Positions 45,928 through 55,996 are shown, counted from the first letter of the stretch. The stretch is DNA of 64,000 nucleotides from Vibrio syngnathi (GCF_002119525.1 NZ_CP017916.1:1364001-1428000), one strand, 5' to 3'. Made by a program: numbers and translations. The notes: generated from the letters alone by a model not told the origin.

Positions 45928-47301
45928 TTAAGCGTTCGCTTGTTCCAAATCTTGCTGCTTGTCCTTTTTACTCAATAGGCGGCTTGTGATTGTACCGGCT
46001 GTCATTGCGCCAGATACGTTAAGCGCTGTACGTGCCATATCGATAAGTGGCTCGATAGAGATAAGCAGTGCTGCGATAGTCACAGGAAGACCCATCGCGG
46101 GTAGTACGATAAGTGCCGCGAACGTTGCACCGCCACCAACGCCAGCAATACCGAAAGAGCTCACTGTGATAATCGCAATCAGAGACAGAATGAAGTTGAT
46201 GTCCATTGGGTCGATGCCTACTGTTGGCGCAACCATGACTGCTAGCATTGCAGGGTAGATACCCGCACAGCCATTTTGACCAATTGTTGCACCGAAAGAT
46301 GCTGACAGGTTTGCAATCGCTGGTGGGACGTTTAGCTTAGTGATTTGAGCTTCAACGTTCAGTGGAATCGTTGCTGCAGAACTACGAGACGTGAAAGCGA
46401 ACGTTAGAACAGGCCAGATTTTTTGGAAGTACTCTTTCGGGTTTACACCAACAAAAGAAACCAACACACCGTGAACGACGAACATCAGGATAATAGCGAC
46501 GTAAGAAGCAACGATGAACCCCAGTAGACTTAGGATGTCAGAAGCACTTGATGTTGCGACTACTTTCGCCATTAACGCAGCGATGCCGTATGGCGTGAGT
46601 GCCATGATCATCTTAACTAAGCGCATAACGATAGATTGAGCCGCTTCAACGAACGTACGGATTGGAGATTCTAATTCTTCTTTCTCTGCCATCACCTTAC
46701 GAGCAGCAATACCCGTTAGCACGCCAAAGATAACTACCGCGATGATAGAGGTAGAGCGAGCCCCTGTTAGATCAGCAAACGGGTTGGTCGGAATGAAACT
46801 AACCAGCATTTGTGGAATGGTTAGGTCTGAAACACTTCCCATGCGGCTTTCTAGTGTCGCGATACGTGCTGTTTCACGAGCGCCTTCTGTTAAACCTTCA
46901 GCAGACAAGCCGAACGCTTGAGTTACAACAATACCAACAATCGCAGAAATTGCCGTTGTTGCTAGCAATACCGAAATGGTGATGCCAGAAATCTTACCTA
47001 GTGAACCGCCTTTCTCAAGCTTCACTACTGCCGCAATCATTGAAACTAACACTAATGGCATGATGACCATTTTTAGTAGGCCAACGTAACCACGACCAAC
47101 AATGTTTACCCAGTCGAGCGTCTCTTTGATAACAGGATTGCCTTCACCAAATAGCAGTTGAAGACCAAGGCCAAAAGCACTACCGAAAACTAAACCGAGT
47201 AAAACGAGGCGTGAAAGCGTGTTTTCTTTTTTCTGCTGTCCGTAGAGAAAAAAGAGGATACCAGTGAATACCGCTAAGGCAGCGATAGCTGAAAATGACA
47301 T
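45928..47301 (-). CDS. tcyP: TcyP-like L-cystine / dicarboxylate-type cation symporter
   Basis: 457 residues; AAGGAAAAACA before ATG. DAACS-family fold with eight membrane helices: WVNIVGRGYVGLLKMVIMPLVLVSMIAA, PNPFADLTGARSTSIIAVVIFG, VLTFAFTSRSSAATIPLNVEAQ, FGATIGQNGCAGIYPAMLAVMVAP, GVGGGATFAALIVLPAMGLPVTIAALLISIEPLIDMARTALNVSG. The FTSRSSAATIPLN and GQNGCAGIYPAML stretches are nearly those of E. coli YdjN (TcyP), an L-cystine importer, rather than glutamate or C4-dicarboxylate carriers. Single gene. The function is inferred from family similarity. Confidence 0.88.
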   Translation of the reverse strand: MSFSAIAALAVFTGILFFLYGQQKKENTLSRLVLLGLVFGSAFGLGLQLLFGEGNPVIKETLDWVNIVGRGYVGLLKMVIMPLVLVSMIAAVVKLEKGGSLGKISGITISVLLATTAISAIVGIVVTQAFGLSAEGLTEGARETARIATLESRMGSVSDLTIPQMLVSFIPTNPFADLTGARSTSIIAVVIFGVLTGIAARKVMAEKEELESPIRTFVEAAQSIVMRLVKMIMALTPYGIAALMAKVVATSSASDILSLLGFIVASYVAIILMFVVHGVLVSFVGVNPKEYFQKIWPVLTFAFTSRSSAATIPLNVEAQITKLNVPPAIANLSASFGATIGQNGCAGIYPAMLAVMVAPTVGIDPMDINFILSLIAIITVSSFGIAGVGGGATFAALIVLPAMGLPVTIAALLISIEPLIDMARTALNVSGAMTAGTITSRLLSKKDKQQDLEQANA

Positions 47302-47486
47302 TGTTTTTCCTTATGAATAAACTTGAATCGATAGGGCGATTAGATATATGGGCGCAAATACTGTTAGCTAAAATAGCGACCTGTATCAAAACGTAAAATA
47401 AGGAAAAGTAATTTATTAGAACGATTAGTAATATCCACCCAATGGGTTGGATGGATATTCAACATTGTGGTGAATAGATAGACGTT

Positions 47487-48182
47487 TTATCGATATTTCG
47501 CTAATAAATTAAGCATGTCAGTTGAGGTGTAAATTTCGATACTTTGGAAATTATTTTCGAACAATCGGAATAATATTGCTTTAGCTACATCTTCCGATTG
47601 GATAGGGCGTAGGTTTTTGAATTTTCCAAACATTAAGGGAGAGAGGAGAGGGAAAACACGTTGCAGGAGTTTTTCATCAGCTCTTGGTTCATCCCGTTCA
47701 CCAACCAGCGGACCCGGACGAGCGATGAAAAGCTGCTTGAAGCCAATACGTTTTAGGTTTTGCTCCATTTGCCCCTTACAGCGCAGGTAGTGTGAATAGG
47801 AGTCTGGCGAAGCGCCATAGCTAGAAACGACTGCGACACGTTGAACGCCAAGAAATTTCATCGACTGTGCCACCTGGCTAACCAGTTCTACATCGATCTT
47901 TCGCAGCGCTTCTTTTGAACCTGCTTTTTTCTTGGTTGTTCCTAAGCAGATAATACCTAAGTTGGGTGTCGCTTTGGTGTCATCCCAGCTCGTTACTTGT
48001 AGATCGTTGTGGATGAGTGTATCGAGTTTGCCGGAGTGAAATTGTTCACCTAATGCTCTTCGTGACAAAGCATAGATGTGTTCGACAGCGGGCTCGTTAA
48101 TGAGCAGTCTCAGGACATGATGGCCAATTAGCCCTGTCGCACCAGCTATAACAACCGATGTTTTATCTCCATAAATACTCAT
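47487..48182 (-). CDS. Atypical SDR / NAD(P)-binding protein
   Basis: 231 residues; AAGGAATAGA before ATG. Rossmann nucleotide site GATGLIGHHVLRLL (about 14-27), then LGTTKKKAGSKEALRKIDVELV, VVSSYGASPDSYSHYLRCKGQME and FIARPGPLVGERDEPR. It resembles the HTATIP2/YbjT-like atypical short-chain dehydrogenase group. The usual Tyr-x3-Lys is present as YLRCK. Substrate unknown. Confidence 0.88.
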   Translation of the reverse strand: MSIYGDKTSVVIAGATGLIGHHVLRLLINEPAVEHIYALSRRALGEQFHSGKLDTLIHNDLQVTSWDDTKATPNLGIICLGTTKKKAGSKEALRKIDVELVSQVAQSMKFLGVQRVAVVSSYGASPDSYSHYLRCKGQMEQNLKRIGFKQLFIARPGPLVGERDEPRADEKLLQRVFPLLSPLMFGKFKNLRPIQSEDVAKAILFRLFENNFQSIEIYTSTDMLNLLAKYR

Positions 48183-48833
48183 TCTATTCCTTACTCGCTC
48201 TACAAGTGCTTGTTTAATATAAACAGTGTTTGAATTTTAAGCGAACAAAAGTTTCATGAATGAGCGTTAGGAAGATGGGGTTTACACGGAAGGTATGTGC
48301 TTGGCTAGGTAAACCTCAATTAAGGTGTTAAAGATAACAAAGCCCGTTGGGCGACGGGCTTGTTATTTACTTTGCTACTTTGTTGTCATATTGCTTCGAT
48401 ATCTACTAGGTAAAGGAGAGTGGGATTTTCCTTACCTTTTTGCTGGTTTTCTTACTCGATTTATTTGGTTTTCTTTTACTTGAGTTTGGAATCATTCCAC
48501 CTCCTAAATCATTGTTTGGTTTTGTCTTTCAATCGATTGTTTTCTTTTAAAGCAACTGCGATGTGGGTATTCACAGTATGGGCACTTATCAATGGAGAGA
48601 TTAACAAGTACTTTAGATAAAGCATAAACGATGCCAAAATGTAAGTTATTGATAAACCTATTATCAATGTTGTGGGTGTTTCGGGTTCGTCAATTTGACT
48701 GTCAATTTGAGAAAATACCGGTGTGATCTGTTTAAATTAAGAACACTCTCTACCGTTTCTGTTGATTAAGCATAGATACAGCATTGCTTAACACGTAAAC
48801 TGAGCCGTAATTCACATAGACCAAGGACGTGCT
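48183..48833. other. Intergenic region, divergent genes
   Basis: 650 bp between the SDR gene and the flavin reductase. It holds a hairpin (48334-48366) and, beyond it, a T-rich strand with a possible 41-codon hydrophobic frame at 48425-48550 that lacks a normal start codon. No strong gene seen. Confidence 0.4.
48334..48367. terminator. Strong hairpin in intergenic region
   Basis: ATAACAAAGCCCGT and ACGGGCTTGTTAT form a 13-bp stem with one bulged A around loop TGGGCG. It has no long T-run. It stands between divergent genes with no gene reading into it, so it could end a small RNA. Confidence 0.5.
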
Positions 48834-49445
48834 ATGAACCTCAAGCTTGATACTCTTGCTCCCACTCAGATTTATCACCTGATGACACAAACCGTTGTGC
48901 CTCGCCCGATAGCATGGGCATTGACGGAATCTTCTGATCAAGAGTACAACCTAGCGCCTTTCTCTTATTTCACGCCTGTTTCCAGCAATCCGCCGCTACT
49001 GATGTTATCCGTTGGGAAAAAGCCGTCGGGCGAAATCAAAGATACCACCCGTAATGCCCTTGAAACGGGTAAGCTAGTGATTCACATAGCTTCTTCAAGT
49101 TCTGCCGAAACAATGACGGCGACAGCAGCCACTCTCGATCACGGTGATTCTGAAGTATCCGCGAATAATATTGAGCTGGTTGAATTTGAAGGCTTTTCTT
49201 TACCGAGAGTGAAAGAGTGTGCGGTCGCTTTTGGCTGCACCTTGTACGAAGTAAAAGAAGTGGGAGAGGTGCCTCAAAGCCTTATCTTTGCTCAAGTTGA
49301 AACCGTGTACATTTCCGAAAATGTGATTGATAAAGAGAGTGAACGTCTTAAGATTGATGCGTTGGCATTGGACCCTTTATCTCGACTTGGTGGCGGTGAA
49401 TACGCGACGCTTTCCAATGTATTCTCTGTTGCACGCCCTATATAG
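48834..49445 (+). CDS. Flavin reductase-like FMN-binding protein
   Basis: 203 residues of the flavin-reductase-like split barrel: TVVPRPIAWALTESSDQEYNLAPFSYFTPVSSNPPLLMLSV (about 20-60), KDTTRNALETGKLVIHIASSSSAETM, and LFAQVETVYISENVI-type strand near 160. These proteins bind FMN and reduce it or act on small substrates using NAD(P)H. A gap of 73 bp separates it from cobT on the same strand; co-transcription is plausible but a link to B12 is not shown. Confidence 0.88.
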   Translation: MNLKLDTLAPTQIYHLMTQTVVPRPIAWALTESSDQEYNLAPFSYFTPVSSNPPLLMLSVGKKPSGEIKDTTRNALETGKLVIHIASSSSAETMTATAATLDHGDSEVSANNIELVEFEGFSLPRVKECAVAFGCTLYEVKEVGEVPQSLIFAQVETVYISENVIDKESERLKIDALALDPLSRLGGGEYATLSNVFSVARPI

Positions 49446-49518
49446 TGTTATCGATTTAGCTTAAGCAGAATCGCAGCCCTAGAAATCCATTACCTTAAAT
49501 TTAAGTGTTCCTAAACTT

Positions 49519-50547
49519 ATGTTAGATACCCAATACTCGCAGTACATCCAACACCGAATTGACCAAAAAACCAAGCCACTTGGTGCGCTTGGCTTACTAG
49601 AAAAAGTCGCGCATCAACTGGCATTAATTCAAAGCCAAGGCAAAGAAGCTGCGGTTGAGCACATCGAATTGAATAAGCCACGTATCATCATTTTTGCTGG
49701 CGACCATGGCATAGCAGATGAAGGTGTGAGTATTGCTCCAAGTGCCGTGACACAACAGATGGTGTTGAACTTCTTGAGCGGTGGTGCGGCGATAAATTGC
49801 TTCTGTGCGGTGAATGATATCGATATCACGGTAGTCGACACGGGGATATTGTTGCCTGTTGAATCTGACAGTGACATGTTTATCTCTCAGCGTTTAGGTA
49901 CACGAACCAATAACTTTGCTAATGAAGCGGCAATGAGCCTCGAAACGGTTGAACGTGGGATTGAACTGGGAACTGAGCTTGTATCTAGAACCATTTCGAA
50001 TGGCACGAATATCATCATGTTTGGTGAAATGGGCATCGGCAATACCAGCAGCGCGTCTGCCATCTTAAGTGCGCTAGCAAACCGAACTGCAGATGAGTGT
50101 GTTGGTTTAGGCACTGGTATCAACAATGAACAGCTTGCACGTAAAGTGGCGGTGGTTAAGCAAGGTGTTGCTCGTTGCATAAATCCTGACGCAAAAAAGG
50201 TGTTAAGCCAAGTCGGCGGTTATGAAATAGTTCAAATGGTGGGGGGCTTCCTTGGCGCTTACGAAAACAGAACCCCTGTGTTGGTCGATGGTTTTATCGT
50301 GTCGGTTGCGGCGTATGTCGCGACTCTAATTGAACCGAGTTGCCGTGATTACATGATCTTTGCTCATCGATCTGAAGAGTCGGGGCACAAGATTCTATTA
50401 GAGCTGCTAGACGCTGAGCCACTGCTCGATCTTGGATTGAGATTAGGCGAGGGCACAGGTGCTGCGCTAGCTATGCCAATAATTCGTGCGGCGGCAGAGT
50501 TCTACAACAACATGGCGAGTTTTGAGAGTGCTGGAGTCACGGTTTAA
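49519..50547 (+). CDS. cobT: Nicotinate-nucleotide:DMB phosphoribosyltransferase (CobT)
   Basis: 342 residues as in CobT. Motifs: [19 protein letters not shown] (about 20), [37 protein letters not shown] (about 55-95), [14 protein letters not shown] (about 170), and [15 protein letters not shown] (about 315). It makes alpha-ribazole phosphate from dimethylbenzimidazole for the lower ligand of cobalamin. The TAA overlaps the ATG of cobS by one base. First of the cobTSUC operon. No ribosome-binding site is obvious, and I see no cobalamin riboswitch upstream. Confidence 0.95.
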   Translation: MLDTQYSQYIQHRIDQKTKPLGALGLLEKVAHQLALIQSQGKEAAVEHIELNKPRIIIFAGDHGIADEGVSIAPSAVTQQMVLNFLSGGAAINCFCAVNDIDITVVDTGILLPVESDSDMFISQRLGTRTNNFANEAAMSLETVERGIELGTELVSRTISNGTNIIMFGEMGIGNTSSASAILSALANRTADECVGLGTGINNEQLARKVAVVKQGVARCINPDAKKVLSQVGGYEIVQMVGGFLGAYENRTPVLVDGFIVSVAAYVATLIEPSCRDYMIFAHRSEESGHKILLELLDAEPLLDLGLRLGEGTGAALAMPIIRAAAEFYNNMASFESAGVTV

Positions 50548-51353
50548 TGAGTGATGCACCAGAAAGATCGTTGAAAGATAGCATCACATACCAATGGGAA
50601 CTTTTTTCGTTGGCGATGGGCTTCTTTTCTCGTTTGCCAATGCCGAAGAATACGCCTTATTCAGAAGAGAGAATGAATCGTTCTGGTCGTTACTTCTCAA
50701 CGGTTGGTTTGTTACTTGGTGTTTTGTGTGGCGGGATCTTCCTAGCGCTGAGTGCGGTATTACCGAGCGCTATTGCTATCTTTTTGATGATGAGTTTTAA
50801 CTTGATGTTGACTGGTGCTTTTCACGAAGACGGCTTAACCGATATGGCGGATGGCATTGGCGGCGGCATGACCTTAGAACGCCGCTTGACCATTATGAAA
50901 GACAGTCGAATTGGTACTTATGGCGCGTCTGCACTGGTTATGGCTCTGCTTGGTAAGTGGGTGCTATTAAACGAGCTCTTGAACATGACAGCCTTGTTTA
51001 TGGTTATCGTTACCAGTTATACCTTTAGTCGCGCGATAGCGGCGTCACTTATTTATGATATGCCTTATGTCAGCGATTTAGATACCAGTAAAAGTAAGCC
51101 ATTGGCGAACAAGCAAACTAAAGGTGAACTTGTCTTTTTATTGCTTGTTGGCGTGTTGCCTAGCCTGTGGTTTGGTCTTGAATTCGCTTTGGTTTTATCT
51201 GTTGTCGCCTATCTGTTTAGATTAGGTTTCAAAAAATGGTTAACGGCACGAATTGGCGGCTTTACTGGCGACTGTTTGGGTGCGGCTCAACAGTTGATGG
51301 AGTTGCTGACTTACCTTGTGTTCATTGCTGCTTTTTACAATGGTTTTCTATAA
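50547..51353 (+). CDS. cobS: Cobalamin synthase (adenosylcobinamide-GDP ribazoletransferase)
   Basis: 268 residues, integral membrane protein with several helices. CobS motifs: FFSRLPMPKNTPYSEERMNRSGRYFSTVGLLLG, FHEDGLTDMADGIGGGMTLERRLTIMKDSRIGTYG (metal and substrate Asp, about 88-122) and RIGGFTGDCLGAAQQLME near the end. It joins adenosylcobinamide-GDP to alpha-ribazole to make adenosylcobalamin. Start overlaps the cobT stop (TAATG), and cobU follows after 9 bp. Confidence 0.96.
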   Translation: MSDAPERSLKDSITYQWELFSLAMGFFSRLPMPKNTPYSEERMNRSGRYFSTVGLLLGVLCGGIFLALSAVLPSAIAIFLMMSFNLMLTGAFHEDGLTDMADGIGGGMTLERRLTIMKDSRIGTYGASALVMALLGKWVLLNELLNMTALFMVIVTSYTFSRAIAASLIYDMPYVSDLDTSKSKPLANKQTKGELVFLLLVGVLPSLWFGLEFALVLSVVAYLFRLGFKKWLTARIGGFTGDCLGAAQQLMELLTYLVFIAAFYNGFL

Positions 51354-51362
51354 CGACTCCTT

Positions 51363-51998
51363 ATGACAAATACGAATCAAGCTAATCAAATTAATCAAGC
51401 AAGTCAGCGAAACAGCCATCTGGTATTGGGTGGGGCTCGTTCTGGTAAGTCGAGTTTTGCAGAACAACAGGCATTATGTGCGCTTGCAGCATGCTCAAAT
51501 GGTCGTCTCAACTATATTGCGACGGCCACTTATTTGGACGACGAAATGCGTGACAGAATTGTGCATCATCAACAACGTCGTGGTGAGCTGTGGATTGAGC
51601 ATGAAGCTCCTGTTGAGTTAGCCGAAAAACTGCAGTCTTTTGATCAAAACGATGTGGTATTGATTGACTGCCTAACCTTGTGGCTGAACAACATCATCTT
51701 TGAACTGGGTGATGATGCGACCAATAAACAGGTTGAGGCCGTGGTTGAAGTTTTAGTGAAAAGTGTAGAGCGAAGCCCGGCGCAAATTATCATGGTGTCT
51801 AACGAAGTTGGTCTAGGTGTCGTGCCGTTAGGTAAAGTGTCGCGCTTATTTGTCGACAATGCGGGTCGCATGAACCAAGCGCTAGCTCGAGTTGTTGAGC
51901 GGGTCACGCTGGTCGCCGCAGGATTACCATTGAGCTTAAAACCGTCTAGCTATTCGACTCAAAGCTCGACTCATAATTCGACGGATATCAAAGGTTAG
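51363..51998 (+). CDS. cobU: CobU adenosylcobinamide kinase / guanylyltransferase
   Basis: 211 residues. P-loop GGARSGKSSFAEQ (about 23-35), YIATATYLDDEMRDRIVHHQQRRGELWIEHEAP (with the His guanylylation site about 60-65), LIDCLTLWLNNIIFE (Walker B-like) and MVSNEVGLGVVPLG, as in CobU. It phosphorylates and then guanylylates adenosylcobinamide. The Asn/Gln-rich first 18 residues (TNTNQANQINQASQRN) are low-complexity and unlike typical family members; a start closer to HLVLGG is conceivable. Confidence 0.95.
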   Translation: MTNTNQANQINQASQRNSHLVLGGARSGKSSFAEQQALCALAACSNGRLNYIATATYLDDEMRDRIVHHQQRRGELWIEHEAPVELAEKLQSFDQNDVVLIDCLTLWLNNIIFELGDDATNKQVEAVVEVLVKSVERSPAQIIMVSNEVGLGVVPLGKVSRLFVDNAGRMNQALARVVERVTLVAAGLPLSLKPSSYSTQSSTHNSTDIKG

Positions 51999-52006
51999 GT
52001 GAACAG

Positions 52007-52624
52007 ATGGAAAATGGAACAACCAAAAACATCTATCTACTAAGACATGGCAAAGTAGAAGGCGGAGCGGCACTTAATGGTTTATCCGATGTGTTGGTTA
52101 ATCCTGATCTTCAAGATCGGATATGTGGGGCGCTAGTAAAACAAGATATTGCCTTTGATTGCGTGGTTACCTCGCCATTAAGGCGATGCAGCGATCTCGC
52201 AAACAGATACGCACAGCGTATGTCTGTGCCTTTATCTGTAACACCAGACTTTCAGGAAATGAACTTCGGTGACGTTGATGGTGTCCCATTTGATGAGCTT
52301 GAAGACAAGTGGGGAATGTTAGAAACCTTTTGGAAAGACCCTGCTAATCATCAATTAACTGGCGCAGAAAGTTTACAGAGCTTCCACGACAGAGTAACTC
52401 AAGCTTGGTCGCAACTTTTGGACGATCCAAGTGACAATCTATTATTGGTTACTCATGGTGGTGTGATTCGCATATTGTTAGCGCATTGCCTTGATATCGA
52501 TTGGGAAAATCCGAGTTTGTACTCGAAGCTATCGATAGAAAACGCGTCGATAACGCATATTCAAATCACTCAGTTTGCGCAGAGCTTTATTAGCGTAAAA
52601 TCAATAGGTTTACCTGTTCTCTGA
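52007..52624 (+). CDS. cobC: Histidine phosphatase, alpha-ribazole phosphatase (CobC)
   Basis: 205 residues. Histidine phosphatase motif LLRHGKVEGGAALNGLSDVLV (about 12-33) and VTHGGVIRILLAH (about 147-159). It is the last gene of cobTSUC, 8 bp after cobU, which fits removal of phosphate from alpha-ribazole-5'-phosphate or cobalamin phosphate. A GC-rich hairpin follows. Function rests on context because the fold is shared with other phosphatases. Confidence 0.88.
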   Translation: MENGTTKNIYLLRHGKVEGGAALNGLSDVLVNPDLQDRICGALVKQDIAFDCVVTSPLRRCSDLANRYAQRMSVPLSVTPDFQEMNFGDVDGVPFDELEDKWGMLETFWKDPANHQLTGAESLQSFHDRVTQAWSQLLDDPSDNLLLVTHGGVIRILLAHCLDIDWENPSLYSKLSIENASITHIQITQFAQSFISVKSIGLPVL

Positions 52625-52701
52625 GCGCTTAGAAAACACACTTTTAAGAATTAATAATCTATTAGACCTGCTAGATAGAGATAGAAATAAAATTCAAAAT
52701 A

Positions 52702-52723
52702 TAAAGCGGCGTTCACAGCCGCT
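52702..52723 (+). terminator. Hairpin after cobC
   Basis: AGCGGC, loop GTTCACA, GCCGCT; no T-run follows, so termination is uncertain. Confidence 0.4.
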
Positions 52724-52765
52724 ATACCAGATTGGTATTACTACCTACGTGAAAGGAATTTAGTC

Positions 52766-54562
52766 ATGACAACACCGAGTTGGGATCTAAGCATTGCTTA
52801 TTGCGATCTTGATGATGCAAAAATCGAACAGGACATTGAACTCATCCAACAGTGCATTGAGCTGTTGTACCTACACGTTGAAAAGCGTCATATTATCCTA
52901 GCGATGCAAAACGCCATTCAAACATCTGAAGCGGCAGGCACGTTACTGAGCACGATCAACACCTTCGCTAATTGCCACGCATCGGTCGATGCGACACACA
53001 CAGAAGCCAAAGCACTGCTTGGTCGAGTTGCGAAACTGAACTCTGAAATGTCTCAAGCGTTCAGCCCTTACGAAGACACGCTAATCCACGCAGAACCAGA
53101 ATTTATTGATGCCGTATTAGAGCATGAGAGCGCAGATGTTGCGGGGCAACGCTTTGCTATCGAAAGCTCACGTAAATTAGCAAGTAGCCGACTCAGTGTG
53201 GCTGAAGAGCAGTTATTAGCCGCCATGAAAGTGGATGGCCGTGATGGATGGGGACGTTTGTACGATAACCTCACCGGTTCTCTAAAACTGTCGCTGAAGC
53301 TGAACGGTGAAGATGAAGCGCTAGGTTTTTCACAAGCCGCGAGTTTGTTGTACGGCAGCGAATTCGACAAACAAGAACCGGCATGGCGCGCGGTTCAAGG
53401 CGCAATGAAGACGCATCAAGAGTCTTTTGCTTCGATCCTAAATGCATTGGCGGGTTGGCGACTGACTGAAAACAAAAAGCGCTCGAAGATTAGCGATGTG
53501 CATTTCCTTGATCCAAGCCTACACGGCAGCCGCATTGTGCCAGAAACGCTAGACACCATGATGTCGGTAGCAAAGGCAAATCGAGCAGTAGGCCAGAAAG
53601 CAGGCCTGTTAATGGCAAGAGTTCACGGGCTCGATGAAATGAAGCCTTGGAACCATTTAGCAGCGATGCCACCGCTGGGTGACAGCGAATCTAAGGTTTA
53701 CCCATTTGATGAAGCGATCGAAGTGATTAAAACCGCCTTCGCTGAAGTCAATCCAGAGATGGCTGATTTCGTCGCATTAATGGTTGAGAACGGTTGGATT
53801 GATGCCGCTCCAGCAGCCAATAAACGTCTAGGTGCGTACTGCACTAAATTTGCTGCGACACGCACCCCGCTTGTGTTTATGACATGGAGTGGTAGCCGCT
53901 CAGGCTTAATGACATTGGCGCACGAGCTAGGCCACGCGTTCCACAACTGGGTGATGAAAGACATGCCGTTGTGTCAAACACGCTACCCAATGACGCTAGC
54001 AGAAACCGCTTCGATCTTTGCTGAAAATATCGTTCGTGACCATCTATTGAAGCAAGCACAAACACGTAATGAGAAACTTGAAATGCTGTGGGAAGAGCTT
54101 TCTTCTTCTTTGGCATTAATGGTGAACATTCCCGTTCGTTTTGAGTTTGAGAAAGCCTTCTACGAGCAGCGTGAAAAAGGTGAGCTCACGGCTCAGCAGC
54201 TGTGTGACTTGATGGAAACGACTTGGAAAGAGTGGTACGGCGATGCAATGACAGAAGCCGACCCTTATTTCTGGGCGAGCAAGCTACACTTTAGCATCTC
54301 TCAAGTGAGCTTTTACAACTACCCATACCTATTTGGTTACTTGTTTAGTAAAGGTGTTTACGCTCAGCGTGATGCGAAAGGTGATCAATTCTATGGCGAT
54401 TATGTTTCACTGCTTCGTGATACGGGCAGCATGATGGCGGAAGAAGTGGTTCAAAAACACCTTGGCATGGACCTGACTCAAGCTGATTTTTGGCAACAAA
54501 GCATCGACATGGTCAAAGTTCAAATCGACGAATTTGAAAGATTGCTCGATCAGGAAGATTAA
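52766..54562 (+). CDS. M3-family oligoendopeptidase (PepF-like)
   Basis: 598 residues; AAAGGAATTTAGTC before ATG. Zinc motif HELGHAFHNW (His about 386), and upstream/downstream M3 features: YCTKFAATRTPLVFMTWSGSRSGLMTLA, AETASIFAENIV (third ligand Glu about 415), PYLFGYLFSKGVYAQ. M3B oligoendopeptidases degrade short peptides in the cytoplasm. No signal peptide. The gene is separate from cobC by 141 bp and a weak hairpin. Confidence 0.93.
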   Translation: MTTPSWDLSIAYCDLDDAKIEQDIELIQQCIELLYLHVEKRHIILAMQNAIQTSEAAGTLLSTINTFANCHASVDATHTEAKALLGRVAKLNSEMSQAFSPYEDTLIHAEPEFIDAVLEHESADVAGQRFAIESSRKLASSRLSVAEEQLLAAMKVDGRDGWGRLYDNLTGSLKLSLKLNGEDEALGFSQAASLLYGSEFDKQEPAWRAVQGAMKTHQESFASILNALAGWRLTENKKRSKISDVHFLDPSLHGSRIVPETLDTMMSVAKANRAVGQKAGLLMARVHGLDEMKPWNHLAAMPPLGDSESKVYPFDEAIEVIKTAFAEVNPEMADFVALMVENGWIDAAPAANKRLGAYCTKFAATRTPLVFMTWSGSRSGLMTLAHELGHAFHNWVMKDMPLCQTRYPMTLAETASIFAENIVRDHLLKQAQTRNEKLEMLWEELSSSLALMVNIPVRFEFEKAFYEQREKGELTAQQLCDLMETTWKEWYGDAMTEADPYFWASKLHFSISQVSFYNYPYLFGYLFSKGVYAQRDAKGDQFYGDYVSLLRDTGSMMAEEVVQKHLGMDLTQADFWQQSIDMVKVQIDEFERLLDQED

Positions 54563-54834
54563 TTGATCTCAATCTGTTCATGACAGGTAAGAGCTGTGTT
54601 AGCTTACGTGGCTCTTATCTTGCTGAAATGACTAAATTTAAAATGATTATTTAGACCAGAATTAAAAAATCATTATTTGGAACAGATGTCGATTAGTAAA
54701 GTCAGCAGGTAATACAAAAAATATGGGTAGTATTTGTGAGAGATAACGGAGTTTCTATTGATAAGTGCGATCCTAGCAACACAATTTCTATGTACAATTT
54801 ATTAACATACGGCCGTGCAATTAAGGAGTAGCGC

Positions 54835-55863
54835 ATGACGAAGACCCTCTTTCGCCAATCATTTCTTTTTGACAGCCTAGATCTTGAGCAAGAAGTGGTT
54901 GCAGGACTGACCGTACTAAGTAACGGTGTTCAAATTAAGCTTCATCAACGCGGTGTATTGGAAGTGATTCCCGCGGAGTACAATTCTGAAACCAAGAACA
55001 TCATATTTTCGACCGGTGTTCATGGAGATGAAACCTCGCCAATGGAGCTGATTGATAAGCTCATTGAGGACGTTGAAACCGGCTTCCAAGTCGTGACCGC
55101 AAGATGTTTGTTCATCATCGCTCACCCAGAAGCAACCAACGCGCATACTCGTTTTCTTGATGTGAACATGAACCGTCTGTTTGATGACAAGCAGTACGAG
55201 AGCAATCGAGAAGTGGATATCGCGAATAACTTGAAAGACTTGGTCACTGAGTTTTACAAGGAAACGGTCCCATCGACTCGTTGGCACTTAGATCTGCACT
55301 GTGCGATCCGTTTGTCTAAGCATTACTCTTTCGCAGTGAGCCCTAAGGTTCGTCACGAAGTTCGCAGTAAAGCTTTGTTCGATTTCATTAACAGTGCCCA
55401 CGTTGAAGCGGTGTTGTTATCTAATGCGCCAACGAGCACCTTCAGTTGGTACAGTGCTGAAAACTTCGAAGCGCAAGCTCTGACAATGGAGCTTGGGCAG
55501 GTAGCAAGAATAGGTGAGAACCAACTTGATAAGTTAACGGCTTTTGATTTGGCGATGCGTAATCTGATTGCTGAAGTAGAACCAGAGCATTTACCAAAGA
55601 AAACCATTACTTATCGCGTAAGCCGAACCATTGTTCGTTTGCACGATGATTTTGATTTTATGTTCTCAGATGCCGTTGAGAACTTTACGGCGTTCAAACA
55701 CGGTGAAGTGTTTGGTCATGATGGTGATAAGCCATTGATGGCGAAGAATGAAAATGAAGCGGTGGTATTCCCAAATCGTAACGTTGCTATTGGTCAACGA
55801 GCGGCCTTAATGGTGTGCGAAGTCGAAACACGATTCGACCATGGTCAGCTTGTGTACGATTAA
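54835..55863 (+). CDS. astE: Succinylglutamate desuccinylase (AstE)
   Basis: 342 residues with TAAGGAGTAGCGC before ATG. Zinc ligands of the AstE/AspA carboxypeptidase fold: His63 and Glu66 in STGVHGDETSPMEL, then His151/155 in WHLDLHCAIRLSKHYSFAVSP. It releases succinate from N-succinylglutamate, the last step of arginine succinyltransferase degradation. The other ast genes are not in the window. Note distinct DNMNRLFDD-type segment (DVNMNRLFDDKQYESNREVDIAN). Confidence 0.93.
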   Translation: MTKTLFRQSFLFDSLDLEQEVVAGLTVLSNGVQIKLHQRGVLEVIPAEYNSETKNIIFSTGVHGDETSPMELIDKLIEDVETGFQVVTARCLFIIAHPEATNAHTRFLDVNMNRLFDDKQYESNREVDIANNLKDLVTEFYKETVPSTRWHLDLHCAIRLSKHYSFAVSPKVRHEVRSKALFDFINSAHVEAVLLSNAPTSTFSWYSAENFEAQALTMELGQVARIGENQLDKLTAFDLAMRNLIAEVEPEHLPKKTITYRVSRTIVRLHDDFDFMFSDAVENFTAFKHGEVFGHDGDKPLMAKNENEAVVFPNRNVAIGQRAALMVCEVETRFDHGQLVYD

Positions 55864-55911
55864 TCTCCAGTCGGATTTAATCGACCAAAACAACCACCCA
55901 ACTGGTTGAAA

Positions 55912-55950
55912 TATCAAGGTTCACATTACGGTGTGAGCCTTGAGTTTATT
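55912..55950 (+). terminator. Terminator after astE
   Basis: TCAAGGTTCACA and TGTGAGCCTTGA form a stem with a G-T-like mismatch, followed by GTTTATTT. Confidence 0.65.
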
Positions 55951-55996
55951 TAGGGATACAGGTAAGGTTACGCGAACAATTTCAAAGTAGCTTGAT

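Noticed and set aside
48420..48620. Plus-strand 66-codon frame beginning GTG
   Set aside because: The AAAGGAG directly abuts the GTG, and the predicted protein is low-complexity; another frame is discussed as a weak finding.
52722..52742. ACCAGATTGGTATTAC near a repeat end motif
   Set aside because: It resembles the ACCAATC end of the element at 8168 but only over about eight bases, with no second end nearby.
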